Assembly: GCF_031755915.1 (NCBI RefSeq)
Contig: NC_083386.1
Span: 2,328,501 to 2,392,500, forward strand
DNA: 64,000 bases
Source of the DNA: Ziziphus jujuba
Taxonomy: Eukaryota > Streptophyta > Magnoliopsida > Rosales > Rhamnaceae
Direction: 5' to 3'
The notes under the pieces are model-generated. The model was not told the DNA's origin and ran no database searches. It saw only the letters and a program-made list of their open reading frames with translations. This document shows, piece after piece, positions 1 to 11,139 of the stretch. Made by a program: the position numbers and the translations under genes. Within the stretch, counting starts at the first letter, position 1, and every line of letters starts with the position of its first letter.

Positions 1-1176
1 CCATGTTGTTATTATTTATTTCAATTTTGAGATTTTAACATGAATTTTATTGTATTCTTTTATATATTTTAAATTGAGGTTTAAAATCTATTAAAATGTT
101 TCCTTAATTATTTCATTGATTTAAATAATAAATTTTATAAATTATATACTGAGTTTATTTTTTTTTATGCCAAATTTCTTTAATACAAGTTTATTTACAA
201 TTTTATTTATTTTATCTAGTGATGTTTATTCTAAATTTAACTATTGGATTTTTAAAATGTTTTTAATGTATATATTAAGTTCTAAATTAATATTTGTATT
301 TATGTGCATTCTAAATTATTGCATTCCGTTTAATTTGATATTTCCTTGATTATTTTTTTTTATGTATATTTTATTGTGATTTTGCTTATTTTATTTATGA
401 CATTTTGTGTACAATTTAATAATTGTTATTAAAATTATTCCTGTTTCTTATTATACATTCTAGATCTTTAATTTAATGTATTTTATTTATAGTTTATTTA
501 ATTAATTATTCCTTGATTTTTAGGGCATAAAATATTGGTTTTTACGAAAATATTTTAAAAGGGAAACTTTTCCAATTGAGTGAATGGTGAGGGTTTTAAG
601 AGAAAATATTATTTTCAATTAATTATTACTTATTTACTTATTTATTCTTTATTAATCAAGTGTACTATAATTATTATTACTATTATAATAGTATATTAAA
701 TTGGGTTACTCACTGAGATGATTAGCATCTCATGTTTTTAAATTCCCTTCCCCTAGGCCCAGGTTGGGAGACGTTGTTCATCTGGGGTGAGCCCGACGTC
801 TCAGTTCATTACCGAAAGTCCAAGAAGCATTTTCTCCCTTTTTCTCCTCCATCTTGTATTGCTTCCTCTGTCATTGTATTAATTTCATATTTATTTGTAT
901 AATGCTCTGTTTACGAATTGGATAGATATTTGTTTAATTGCTTACTGATTCCCTGTTATTATCTTGGAGTGCTACAAATCTGTGGAAATATATTGTGGTA
1001 AGGGGGGAGGAATAAGGGGATCTTTCTAGAAGTGATTTTCATGCAGATTAATTTTGTGGTAAGTCCAACCCTTCGTGGAAGTTCTGCCGGATTTTTCATT
1101 GGAGGGTCCGGTAGGGTTTCTCTGGGATCAGGGCTTGTCTAGGGTTCCGGTGAGAAATTTTAGATGGGTCCTGACA
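1..1176 (+). mobile_element. 3' part of a Tekay-like Ty3-gypsy LTR (cut by window edge)
   Basis: The segment runs up to a terminal GGGTCCTGACA at 1166-1176, the same 3' end as the other long LTRs in this window. It shares their ordered landmarks: the AAAAGGGAAACTTTTCC block near 560, the GAGATGATTAGCATCTC palindrome near 716, the TTCCCCTAG acceptor-like site ending at 756, GTGGTAAGTCCAACCC near 1057, and the GGGATCAGGGCTTGTCTAGG block near 1124. The start lies outside the window, so a solo LTR cannot be told from one end of a larger element. Confidence 0.85.
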
Positions 1177-2655
1177 TAGGAGATTGTATTTCTTCATAGA
1201 CTATGCTGTGTCATGTCCTCAAGTCCTATATTTTAGGATTTTACCTAGTGGAGTATAGTATATTTGTATTTTGTGGTGTGTAAATGTTAATAAATGTGAA
1301 GTTTCGCTTGTACTCTATATCGTATTTTTACACCTTACATTTTGAAGTCTCAACTTGTATGTGATTCTAGACTACGAATGTATCATATTAAATACCACAT
1401 TCCCACTCATACAAATGTTCATGATTCCAATCACTTTCTTATAAATTTGTCTTTTTTTCTTATGAGGATGGTAGTATAAAAAAGCTTGTAAATGAATTGC
1501 TCAAAGTTCAGAAATCTAAAATAAATGTAGAGACATGCTTGACTTTGGTTGATCTGCTTCTGTTGAATTCTGGAAGTTCAATTTGTCAACGATACATGTG
1601 CAGTTGCTTTTTACTATTAGGAAAGCCACCTATGTGCAAGAACCACGGGTCTAGTAAAAGGTGATTTCTTTCATTCTCTTCTACAATTTATATTTCTCCT
1701 ATCCTATTTTGTATTTAAAATGAGGTAGAATTATTGAAACCAATCAATGAGTGGCCAATTGTATTTTCACTTGATACGAATGTTAGTCATGATTATAGTT
1801 GAAAACAAAATAAAAATGTCGAATATCTCTGTGCTTCTTTTTAGTTGAAGCTAACTTTAATGGTAGCCCATGTTAAAAATTTTTGGTAATGAGCAACTGA
1901 TTATCAAGCATTAGAAGTTAATGGAGTGCCTTAATTATTATAATTGTTAATATATTGAAAATAAGTTGTTTGAGTAACAGAAGGGAATAGATTCTTCCAG
2001 TGAGACTAAAGTGTTTTTGATGAGCCTTGAAAGATGGTTAATCATATTTTACATGCTTCTTTGATACTTTTCTATTTTGGTTAGCATAATCTGAGAATGT
2101 TTGATCAAGCAGTGTTTTCATTTTCATTGATTTTGTTGTATAATTTCTAAATTGATCGAATAGCAAAAATGTGAGCAATTTCGAACTGATTGGTTTTATG
2201 GAATCTGCTACAACTCCTTTATGTGTATATATATATACATGAAAGTTAAATAGTTAAATTCAAATGATTTTAGCTCGTGAAAAGGGGTAGCGGTGTTGCA
2301 TGCAAATGGCATTTACTTTGGGGATAGGAGATGATATATTTATATATAAGTATGCATATGCCTTATAAATATTTTTAGTGACTTTGATTAACTATTTTCC
2401 TATAAATACATAAATACACACACATATATACATATATGTACGTTAGATGAGTGGTATAGTTTTTTTTTTTTTAATTATATTTTGAGTTTTAAAATATTTA
2501 TCAAAGATTGTTTGGTTGATATTTTAATGTGTAAGGTTACGTTGATTTTACGGAATTTGTTAGATTATTCATTATGCTTAATTATAATCATTTTATTATT
2601 TTATTATTTATTTATTTATGTATTTAAATGTTGTTTAATGAAGTGAGCAATTTTA
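1177..2655. other. AT-rich spacer, no gene seen
   Basis: No open frame resembles a known protein and no element ends were found. It contains short AT tracts such as the TATATATATATACA run near 2226. Confidence 0.6.
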
Positions 2656-2658
2656 TTA

Positions 2659-2697
<39 letters not shown>

Positions 2698-2716
2698 TCA
2701 TTGATGACAGTTTCTT

Positions 2717-2761
<45 letters not shown>
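2656..2761. repeat. Compound microsatellite (AAT)n(ATT)n ... (TA)n(TG)n
   Basis: AAT repeats pass directly into ATT repeats at 2656-2699, making a self-complementary tract. A TA run at 2717-2737 then passes into a TG run to 2761. The ORF overlapping it is low-complexity and not a gene. Confidence 0.9.
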
Positions 2762-2929
2762 TATTCTATTTTGGTAATAAATTTAAGTTATGGTTTATAA
2801 AAATGAAATTTGTCAGAAATCGATATTTTTATACTTATGTGGTATGGATTTTAGATATACCATATGGTATTGGTATTCTTAATATATATGTGATTGCTTT
2901 TAGTGCTTATGTTATATTCAGTCATCCTT

Positions 2930-4190
2930 TGTGAGCTATGGTAAGTGAAAGTAAATAGGTAATATGTAGTGAGAGCATTAACCTCCTTTCCCATTGCTGA
3001 AAGTCGACAAGTTTAGTCATTCCTATGGGAGCTAAAGTGAGAGTGGATAAGTAGGTATTTTATAGTAATAGCATTAACCATCCTCCCTTTAGCCGTCAAA
3101 TGACAAATTATTTAGCATCAGCACCTTTAAGATGCTAAAAGGGCAGCCTGTAGGTTTTCTTCTCCTCTCCTTTATCATGTTGGAATGTTAAACATCACTT
3201 GGCAATGTTGGTATATATCATATGGTGCATTAGATGTCTTTTTTATATATGTTGTATGTTAAGTGTATCACATGGTACAGAGGCAATAACCCAGCTAGGT
3301 TTAAGAGCAGTTTGGTATCGTATTTATGCTACCTACAAGACTAGCGGATTGAATGATCATAGTAAGCAACCACCTCTGATTGTATTGGTAATAGTAAGCG
3401 TATAAGTGGTAATTACATGTGTTTATTATGCCTTCAATTGATTGATATTGTGTGGCTGTGCATTTGGTATATTATATGGTACATCAAGTGTTTTTCCTTT
3501 ACGAGTATGCATTTAAATAAATTATTTATTATTATTATTATTATTACTATTATTTTTAATATTATTAATAGTATTCAATTTTAATATTTTAGTATATGTT
3601 TATTATTATTATTTGATTATTATCAATATTATTATTATTATTATCATTTTCATGATTATTTTATTTATTCTAGTGAATGATTATCTAGACTTGGAAATGC
3701 ATGTAAATTATAATAAAGTAGTGAGAAAATTCATACAGCACTTGTGATAGAGATTTAGGTTAGTCTTCAGGTAGGTTATTCAGCCTATGAGCAGTAATAA
3801 AGAACCTTCAAAAGATTATATATATATATATAAACATGTGCATGTATAGATGGATATTGTGTTGGTATGAGACGATAATGGTTTTGTTGGAACCTTGCTA
3901 ATGTTCATGAACAAAGTGTTTAATATATGTTAAGGTTGAAGACCCATGTTATTCTGGTGATTATGATTAATTATATTTTCGTAAGAATGCTGCAAATTGT
4001 GAAATTGTAATAAGTGAGAGATGTGAGTGGCTATGAATATATCAAAGTGTATTTTTCTGTGCAGAGTTAAATTAGGGAAGTTCAATTTACAAGGGAGATA
4101 CTGCCAACTTTTCTGTAAAATTTCCGGTGGAGTTTCAATTAGTCAAGGTCTTCCTAAGGTTTCGATGAGGAACTCCATAAGGGGCCTAAC
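2930..4190 (+). mobile_element. Old, degenerate Tekay-like LTR (3' end)
   Basis: At 4060-4190 the sequence follows the LTR 3' end block by block: TCTGTGCAG, an altered AGTTCAATTTACAAGGGAGATACTGCC, a TTTCCGGTGGAG region, GTCAAGGTCTTCCTAAGGTTTCGATGAGG, and a terminal GGGGCCTAACA. Upstream, two GGGAGCTA/CATTAACC-type segments (2936-3080) and ATGGTGCATTAG/ATGGTACATCAAG segments resemble the middle of the younger LTRs. Divergence is high, so the left limit is a guess; only the last 130 bases are well supported. Confidence 0.5.
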
Positions 4191-4389
4191 ATTGATTTGG
4201 AAATTAAGGCAACTGAAGGGTTTTTATCAACTTTAAAGGAATTAGTGGTAAAAATTTATGGTATATCTATTTAATTTTATGTAAGGGTAAATTAGGCATG
4301 AGATTGGGTGTAGGTAGGAAAAATTGAATTAAATAGGAGTATGTGTAGAATGTAATATGGTTATGGCATAACACAGTTCTTCTTGGAGG

Positions 4390-4632
4390 CTAGTTGGTTT
4401 GCCTAGGTGACTGATCCTGCCATAATTGACTCTTACCTATAGCATTAGCAACCAAAGTCGAGCACATATATAAAGCTCCCCATGCTTGAATAACTGAAGG
4501 AAAGAAGGGTTGTAGACGATAATAAAAAAGGGTACTGCATCTAGATGGGTGGGTGAATAAATGTGCAAAAGGTATCATGCCATGAACTGAGGAACCACCT
4601 AAAAAAATTCCTGCATAGACAAAATTGGAGTT
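4390..4632 (-). other. Unassigned open fragment rich in aromatic residues
   Basis: Read on the minus strand from about 4632, an open frame gives YAGIFLGGSSVHGMIPF and continues through LFTHPSRCSTLFYYRLQPFF to a stop at 4390. The composition (clustered F, Y, H, G) is more protein-like than nearby chance frames, and the frame is open upstream of the first ATG (4578). I do not recognise the family. It could be an exon piece of a membrane protein, a captured gene fragment in a transposon, or chance. Confidence 0.25.
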
Positions 4633-5408
4633 TCAACAAAACACACTTAATTACTTTTTTTGGGTTTAAAAGCACACAAATATTTAAATAAATTCAATTA
4701 CTTATTGCCATGGTCTTTGTGACAATAGGCAATTTTTTTTTTTATAAGACAATTAAAAGGTAATACCTATTATTCTATGGACGACTTTTTCTTAGCATTC
4801 TTTATCATGAGGATCCCTAAAGAAAAGGATGAGAGTCACAAATAATGTGTACTACCCACTGATAAAGAACGCCATACTAAGTGTCATTCACTTTGAGCTC
4901 GTTTAAATATCAAACCAAGGTATACTCCAATAGAAGGACCATTCTAGCTAGGTGGCTAGAAAATATCAACATAAAGTTATTATTTTGAAAATTTTACCTA
5001 AAACAAGACATGCCTTATTTGCAAGAAGGAAGACTTGTTGATATGGTCTTCAACCTATTAGGACTACCTTCATGGATGATGTAGGCCACATATTTGAGTG
5101 CTCCTTGGGGATAGCTTGGGGCATGGCTCTTTGTAAGACCTATGAGTCTTGAAGAATACAAATTAGGAAAGGGCAAGATTAGTGAAAAATACACTAAAAT
5201 AGATTGTAATAACTAGGGGTGAACCAATGTAAATGCCAGTAGAGCAAATGTGGGTGGCTACAAGGTACTGGCAGGCTACTTTACTAGCGATGGCCACCTA
5301 GTATCCAATCGTACACTATATGGGTGTGGAACGTTGATGGTTCAAATATTACCTATACATCTCTTAATAATCTAAACCTTTTCAAAGTGGTTGACTTGAG
5401 TATTTAAA
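4633..5408. other. Spacer, no gene seen
   Basis: Moderately AT-rich unique-looking sequence with no long open frame, no element ends and no repeat noticed. Confidence 0.5.
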
Positions 5409-5615
5409 AGAACTTTGCAGTTAAGCGTGATCTAGTTTGAGCAATTTTAGAATTGTTGACCTCCCATCAATTCATTTCTAGGATGATGAGTGACTGTCTA
5501 AAAAGTCTAAAGAACTCTATCTTTTTCTTAGAAATGCTTTGATGGGAGGTCATTCATCCTAAAATTGCTCCAACAAGAGCACTTCTATGATGGGTGACTT
5601 TCTAGGAAGTCTGAA
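5409..5615 (+). repeat. 5S-rRNA-like degenerate segments with a hairpin (Cassandra-like remnant)
   Basis: AGAACTTTGCAGTTAAGCGTG at 5409-5429 closely matches the internal part of plant 5S rRNA. TAGGATGATGAGTGACTGTC (5480-5499) and ATGATGGGTGACTTTCTAGG (from about 5588) resemble the 5S 3' part. About 35 bases at 5440-5477 recur in inverted orientation at 5534-5572. 5S-like sequence is a known feature of Cassandra TRIM LTRs, but no LTR ends, PBS or TSD were found, so it is a decayed relic or a rearranged 5S pseudogene. Confidence 0.45.
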
Positions 5616-5850
5616 CAAAACCTACATACCATCTGAAGTGCAGTATTTTTTTTTAGTTTTATTTTTAGTAAATAGAAAGAAATACTATAAATATTATTAT
5701 TGCTAAATTGTTTAGGATGGATGATGTTATGGGAAAGTGAACAAAAACCACATATCATCTGAAGTGCGGTACTTTTTCTTTTATCTTTATTTTTAGTTCA
5801 TAAAAAGAAATACTCTAAATATTATTGTTGCTAAAGTTGTTCGGTTTCTT
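5608..5850. repeat. Direct repeat of about 95 bp
   Basis: The block beginning GAACAAAACCTACATACC at 5608 recurs at 5738 as GAACAAAAACCACATATC; both continue with CATCTGAAGTGC and a T-rich stretch ending in ATAAATATTATTATTGCT / CTAAATATTATTGTTGCT. It lies directly beside the 5S-like segment and may belong to the same decayed element. Confidence 0.7.
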
Positions 5851-7021
5851 TATAGTATTTCTTTGGGCAAAATGCATTTTAGTACCCTTTAATTTTAGCT
5901 TTTAGTTAGGGGTCTGTAAATTTATTTTTTTTTACAGATAATACCCTCTACTATCTAAACCATTAAAACAAAACAGTTTCTTTTAAAAATTGATCACGTG
6001 ATAGTCACGTGAGAAATAAAATAATTATTTTTTTATAATTTCGTGTTTAACCATTATCTGTTCAATAAGATTAGCCTATAACCAATGATTTGAAGCCATG
6101 TGGATTATTTTTCCACATCACATAGCAGGCCATTATCTTTAATTACAACCTATTTCTCTTCCAAACACAATTTCCACATATTTCACTCTCTCTCTCTCTC
6201 TCCCCCCATTTACAACCAAACCCTCTCTCTTTTGCTACCAAACGTATTTTCTTTTAAACTGAAAATCCATAGAAATCCTACGGTCTGTTTTCTCTATCTT
6301 GCCTATTTCTTTTATGCCCAAAATAAAAAATGCACAACGAGGATGATCTCAATGTGCACTTTTCTCTTTTCCCTGAAAAAAAAAAAATAGTGTATAAGAT
6401 ACCAAACCTCCTTTAATAATAGCAAGATAGAAGTCTCATAGATCAAACAAATCTTTTTTGTTTCTTTTTTCTTTTTCATTGAAGGTCAACCCAAAATGTA
6501 AAAATAATGGAAGTTGAAAAATCTCAAAAACTAATTAGTACTAGATCTTTGTTTAAATAATTCAAAAATTGAATTTCCTTTTAAGAAAATACATTAAACT
6601 TCCTTAGAGGATAGGTATGGCAAATAGGTGTTGATGAATGGATCGGTAGCCCCTTTTGTAAGTGAATGGCTGTTCTTATCTCTTTCTCCCCTTCAAATTG
6701 CATATTTCCTTCCTTGCAGTAATGGTACTCCTCAACGCTATCTAGATCTTTCACTATCTCTATGTGCAGCTGAAGCTATATAAAGTGGCCTAAACACCCA
6801 TGTTTTGTTTATGAAATGCAATATAGCAAAAAATAAATAAATAACAAAAGGTTTTATAACCAATTTATGAAATGCAATATATTTTAGGGATCCACAGTAA
6901 TAATAAACTTTCTTTTTATTATTTAATTATTCTTCCACGTTAAAATCCACCTGAATCTTACACCTTAAACTTTGCAACGATTTATGTGGAAATGAATTCA
7001 TATCCTATCGCATTTATGTTA
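5851..7021. other. AT-rich spacer, no gene seen
   Basis: Contains a CT microsatellite at about 6187-6206 and palindromic CACGTG motifs near 5995-6011. The 96-aa frame at 6100-6390 is F/S/L-rich and low-complexity, so it is not called as a gene. Confidence 0.5.
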
Positions 7022-8021
7022 AATGTAACTTCTTTGCTATAACAATCTACGGAAGCATGGTTCCTTGCTAACCAATCCATGCCCAAGATTACGTCAAGTC
7101 CGGATAGATCCAACAGGATCAAGTCTGCCTCCATCACTTGATCTTTTCCTGGCAACCCGCCATGGTCACCGGAACCCGTCACCGTCGGTGGTGCGTTCGG
7201 TGGCCACTAGCTGTGATTTTTGGTGGGAAGGTAGAGCTAGTGATGGGTAACTCAATGGGACTGGCGATGAGGTAAACGGTGGCCAGAATAGGAAGAAATC
7301 AGGTTTGAAGGAATTGGCACCGCCGCTGGAAAAAGCCTCGATCCGGGCGCGTCGGCGGTCGGTTGGCCGTGGTTTTTGGTTAGCCGGCCGGTTTTTAGTG
7401 GTCTTCAAGGTGGGGTGGTGCGTGTGAGGAAAGGGTGGCCGAAAAACAGCTAAGTGGCGGTGGCCGGTCGGTTCTCTCTCTAGCTCTCTCTCTCTCTCTC
7501 TCTCTCCTCTTCCGCCGCTCGTGCATTTTTTGCCTGAATAAAAGCCACCCGTGGGTGACACTGTTCACTCACGGGATTGGCTGAAATTGCTACACGTGGC
7601 CCGTACTGTTCACTCAAGCCAGATATATTAAAATATTACGGTAGTCGGAAAACTTCACAAGTCCATAACTTTTTAACCAGATGTCCAATTTAAGCGTGCC
7701 GCTAGTCTATGAACTCATATCAACGAGTATTTTACAACCATACAAAAGTCAAAACAAAATTTTACAACCATAAAAAGTCAACTCGGGGCACCTTTTGGAC
7801 AGTTTGAACCTCGACTTGTTTTGCCCATAACTTTCAAACCGTAGCTCCGTTTTCGACGTGCTACTAGTCTACGAACTCGGGGCATCATGTACTTCGGTAC
7901 GGTACCACGGTCAACTAGAAATTTAAACCGGAACAAAAAGTCAACTTTTGACCCACTCAGTCAACGGTCAACCTCGGTCAACGTGCAAGAATTCCGATGT
8001 AGTTTGGGACGGGGTGTTACA
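7022..8021 (-). mobile_element. Tekay-like deletion derivative: 5' LTR joined to protease fragment
   Basis: On the minus strand the LTR starts at 8021 with TGTAACACCCCGTCCC and continues for about 870 bases. It stops in the GC-rich part near 7150 (equivalent to about 42700 in the complete element) and is joined directly to gag-pol coding sequence. The translated piece (about 7149-7022) matches the region after the protease active site of the intact element: [20 protein letters not shown] and [12 protein letters not shown]. Order and orientation are kept, so one large deletion (rest of the 5' LTR, leader, gag and protease start) explains it. No 3' LTR remains. Confidence 0.85.
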
Positions 8022-8237
8022 GTTACAGTTGGTATCAGAGCCAGACCCGAATTAGTGTACCAGCAAGAATGCTGGGCACCAAGGGGGTGAATTGTGAGAT
8101 CCCACATCGGTTGGAAAGGAGAACAAAACATGCCTTATAAGAGGGTGTGGATACCTTTCTCTTGAGAGGCCTTTTAAAACCGTACGGGCTGGGTCCAAAG
8201 CGGACAATATCTCATGCGGGTGGACTGGGCTGTTACA
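8022..8237 (+). mobile_element. TRIM remnant: end of LTR1, PBS, and complete LTR2
   Basis: GTTACA (8022-8027) is the end of a left LTR, followed by a primer-binding site TGGTATCAGAGC (8030-8041), a 50-bp spacer with a purine run, and a second LTR from TGTGAGATCCCACATCGG (8093) to GGGCTGTTACA (8237). It matches the intact TRIM at 17172-17533. The rest of LTR1 is missing because the minus-strand Tekay-like element lies against it, which suggests that element inserted into this TRIM. Confidence 0.8.
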
Positions 8238-8238
8238 T

Positions 8239-8493
8239 TTCAGCTATCATGTCAGATGCAAGGTGAGGGTCAGTCTATGCATCTGAGCCTTCATTTGTGA
8301 GAATGAAGACAATATTTTGAGAATCATATTTGATCACTTTTTTCTTTTTCTTTTTTTGTCTATTTGCCAACTATCTTTTTTAAAGCTAAGAGTTTTACTA
8401 TGGAGGAGACACTTTGACATATTTTTGGTAAATGACACTTCAACATGTTTGGTAGGGAAAAATATTGGATGAGGGGGAAAAAAAGAAAAGGCA
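8239..8493. repeat. Direct repeat, copy 1 of 2 (about 255 bp)
   Basis: From TTCAGCTATCATGTCAGATG to GGGGGAAAAAAAGAAAAGGCA; the second copy is at 9831-10087 with few differences. The TRIM at 8022-8237 stops exactly at the left edge. At 8493 copy 1 switches abruptly to the start of an ankyrin gene on the minus strand, while copy 2 continues into other sequence. Confidence 0.85.
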
Positions 8494-8499
8494 AACCTT

Positions 8500-8556
8500 G
8501 ATTGCAACATTATACAATGCACCATCCATCGTAAGCTACCTTGCTAGATATTTTGG

Positions 8557-8611
<55 letters not shown>

Positions 8612-8690
8612 ATCTTATCTTTATCTTATCTTGCATCTAACTATGTGTATATGAAGGAGAAATGAACTTTGAGTGTCGGGTGTGAATGTC
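8500..8690 (-). pseudogene. 5' scrap of an ankyrin-PGG gene (5' UTR plus first ten codons)
   Basis: On the minus strand an ATG at 8529 opens MDGALYNVAI, matching the start of the ankyrin copies at 33441 (MDGELYNVAI) and 54360 (MDGASYNAAI). The 5' UTR blocks TAGCAAGGTAGC and the CT/GA microsatellite (8563-8610), and the leader TCTTATCTTGCATCTA, are shared with copy B. After the tenth codon the reading frame runs into the unrelated direct repeat at 8493, so the gene is cut off. The frame continues only as low-complexity sequence to a stop. Confidence 0.75.
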
Positions 8691-8719
8691 TGTTTGGCAT
8701 GTTTCTTTATATTAATTGT

Positions 8720-9149
8720 TCATTGGGACACTAAAATTTGGTTATGTCAATTGAATTTTAAAATTTAGAATTATTTGAGTTAAACCTTGAAATTTCAAAT
8801 TTATTGCAAATTAGTTCAATCTTGGGGATTATTAAAGGTTAGTGCATTTGGCCCCATCCTTTTCTTTTCTTTTCTTTAAGAAAGAAATTCACAGCTTATT
8901 ATTAATAGGTGGCTCTGATGCAATGAAAAAAATAATATAAAATAAAATAAATATTTTTTTAAAATTTTTCAAATTTTTTGTTGAAAAATAAATTATGCTG
9001 ATGTCATGGAATAGTAAATTTTACCATTAGTTAATTAGATTGATTTATAATAAATTTGAAACTACAGATTTCAATTTAAACAATTCCAAATTCCATAATT
9101 CAATTTGCATAATTCTTAAATTTAAAGTGCTAATCAGCAATTAACCATT
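8720..9149. repeat. Fold-back element in the ankyrin-scrap promoter
   Basis: The left arm near 8722-8845 (TTGAAATTTCAAATTTATTGC core) recurs inverted in the right arm near 8990-9148 (rc TAGTTTCAAATTTATTATAA core, ending at AATTGCTGATTAGC). The arms match the longer inverted arms at 52932-53165 and 53995-54230 upstream of ankyrin copy B. Arms of 120-170 bp around an AT-rich centre suggest a non-autonomous terminal-inverted-repeat transposon, possibly Mutator-like; no target duplication was identified. Confidence 0.6.
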
Positions 9150-9480
9150 TTTTTTCTTTCTTACGTTCTCACTAATGTTATTATTACAAATCTTTCTCTT
9201 AACTTAACACTCCATTCCCTTAAACCAAACCACTTCTTTCCTTTCATTTTCTCTTTGTACGAACTTATTCTTTCTATGCTTGTCTTTTATCTTTTCAAGA
9301 AATAGAAAGAATCAAAAGAAAATAATTAAAGTTTTCATTCATTTTCACTTAACTAAAAGCATAGGATGAGCTTAGATTTCCAAACAACTTGCAGCGTTAG
9401 GATAAAAGTGGGTTATTTCGTGCTCTTTGGGTGTATTACAGATAAAACATGATGAAAATCGAAGCGCATGGTTCACATCC
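9150..9480 (-). repeat. Single copy of the ankyrin promoter unit
   Basis: Reverse-complement match to the unit repeated at 50780-52931: the blocks GTTCTCACTAATGTTATTA, CAAACCACTTCTTTCC, TACGAACTTATTCTTTCT and ACAGATAAAACATG appear in the inverse order. It stands once upstream of the minus-strand ankyrin scrap, against about four copies upstream of copy B. Confidence 0.7.
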
Positions 9481-9830
9481 CCAAGAAATACATTTGTTTT
9501 TTTTATTTTTTCAATTTTATAAAATATAAATAATTATTAATTTAATTAAAATAAATTGGTTTTTTATTTTTATATAATATATTGCATGTTTTTCAATCAA
9601 TATAGGATAAAAATTTTCAGCTTTTCAAACTTTTAATTATATTTTACCCTTTTTCAATTAAAGATAATGAAAATTAACTAATGATGGGATGTGTTTCGAT
9701 AATCTTTCAAATTATATGATACTTTCTTAAACAGGGATAAAAAGACAGGAATCCATATAATATTAATCCAAAGAAAAAAGCAAGAGGAAAGAAAATAAAA
9801 AAAAAAGCAAAGTTTCTTTTTCAAATGGTT
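9481..9830. other. AT-rich spacer, no gene seen
   Basis: Low-complexity AT-rich sequence with an A-rich tract near 9770-9810. Nothing else noted. Confidence 0.5.
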
Positions 9831-10087
9831 TTCAGCTATCATGTTAGATGCCAGGTGAGGGTCAGTCTCTGCATCTGAGCCTTCGTTTGTGAGAATGAAG
9901 ACAATCTTTTGAGAATCAGATTTGATCCCTTTTTTTTTTTTTTTTTGTTTTTCTTATTTGCCAACTATCTTTCTTAAAGCTAAGAGTTTTACTATGGAGG
10001 AGACACTTTGACATGTTTTTGGTAAATGACACTTAAACATGTTTGGTAGGGAAAAATATTGGATGAGGGGGAAAAAAAGAAAAGGCA
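9831..10087. repeat. Direct repeat, copy 2 of 2
   Basis: Second copy of the 8239-8493 segment, in the same orientation, with a longer T-run near 9930. Its left flank keeps GGTTTTCAGC, showing the state before the TRIM inserted beside copy 1. Confidence 0.85.
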
Positions 10088-10806
10088 GTGGAGGAAGAAG
10101 AAAGATAGAATGGAAGACTAATTTCTTATTTGGTAGTAGGTGAAAATTTTCCAACCATCAAAGTCAATCATTCTAGAAGTCAATAGGTTGAAGGAAGAGA
10201 GAAAGTTATGCCAACCACTTTTTGGAGAGCTTAGAAGCCATAAATATACGTAGTTGCGAGCAAAATATATATGTTTTATTTTGGGCAAAAGTGAGCAAAA
10301 GTAAAGTTGTTTACATTTTTTTTTTCTGTCAATAATAAATTAAATCACTTGGAAAAGAAATTTCTATAATACAGAGTGCTGACCTGTTCCAAGATTACAG
10401 CCAAACAATGCCAACTTTCTTTTGAACATTCTTACTTTATGGTTTTAATTATTTCCAAGGGAAAACTTCCAAATCATGTTCAAGATATTATATGTGCAAA
10501 ATACTCGTTATTCTGTAAAAGAGGTAGCTTGCAAATTTCCTAAGAAACTCTCTCATTAAATGGGAATTTCATTTTCTCTTTTCGTAGGAGGACCCAATAT
10601 CTAACTTAACCACAAGTTGTTCATCCACAAAATAAAAGAAAACAGTAAATTGTTGAAAAATGAAAATGGAATGGAAGAGATGACTATTAGGTAAACCCTG
10701 TTTGAACATGAATAGCTCTAAGGTGGCTCTAGGGTAATTGAATATATAAAACTGATATATACGTATATATGTTAGAAATTGAGGGGAAAAATGTTTTGGG
10801 AATTGC
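10088..10806. other. Spacer, no gene seen
   Basis: AT-rich sequence; the 105-aa frame at 10569-10886 has no recognisable feature. Confidence 0.4.
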
Positions 10807-11139
10807 TTGAAATTTAGCGGAATTGCCATTTCAGAGGGAGGAACACAATTCACAATTTTCATTGTCCATGATTTATTCACCGGCATTTGGAAAATAATTT
10901 ACCCGTTATTTCACAATGAATGTGAAAAGCAGTTTAACAAGTGCTTTGCTTGTCTTTTGTTGCGTGCTTTTGAGCAAGGTATAATGGAAGTACTCTCCTT
11001 TGGACAAGCACATAATTTTTTTAATATTCCATTCATGGCCACCGTCATGGTAACTTCAATGTTGGTTAAATTTCTAATGTGCTTTTGTAGTGAAAGGAAA
11101 CATGTACTAAAAATTGATATTGTTGTATTAAAATTGTGA
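10807..11139 (+). other. Open frame in the ankyrin 3' flank, possible membrane-exon relic
   Basis: A 110-codon frame on the plus strand contains RAFEQGIMEVL and hydrophobic stretches such as FMATVMVTSMLVKFLMCF. The hexapeptide AFEQGI also occurs in the PGG exon of ankyrin copy A (LAFEQGIKTVIP), and both are followed by a short stretch with H-N-x-F. This hints at a PGG-type C-terminal exon of a convergent gene. The paralogous sequence at 16395-16680 is interrupted by stops, so it is not under coding constraint there. Chance similarity is a real alternative. Confidence 0.25.

Noticed and set aside
4390..4632. Organelle DNA insertion
   Set aside because: The translated piece does not match any chloroplast or mitochondrial protein I recognise.
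6100..6390. 96-codon plus-strand frame
   Set aside because: Low-complexity F/S/L sequence over a CT microsatellite, no homology recognised.
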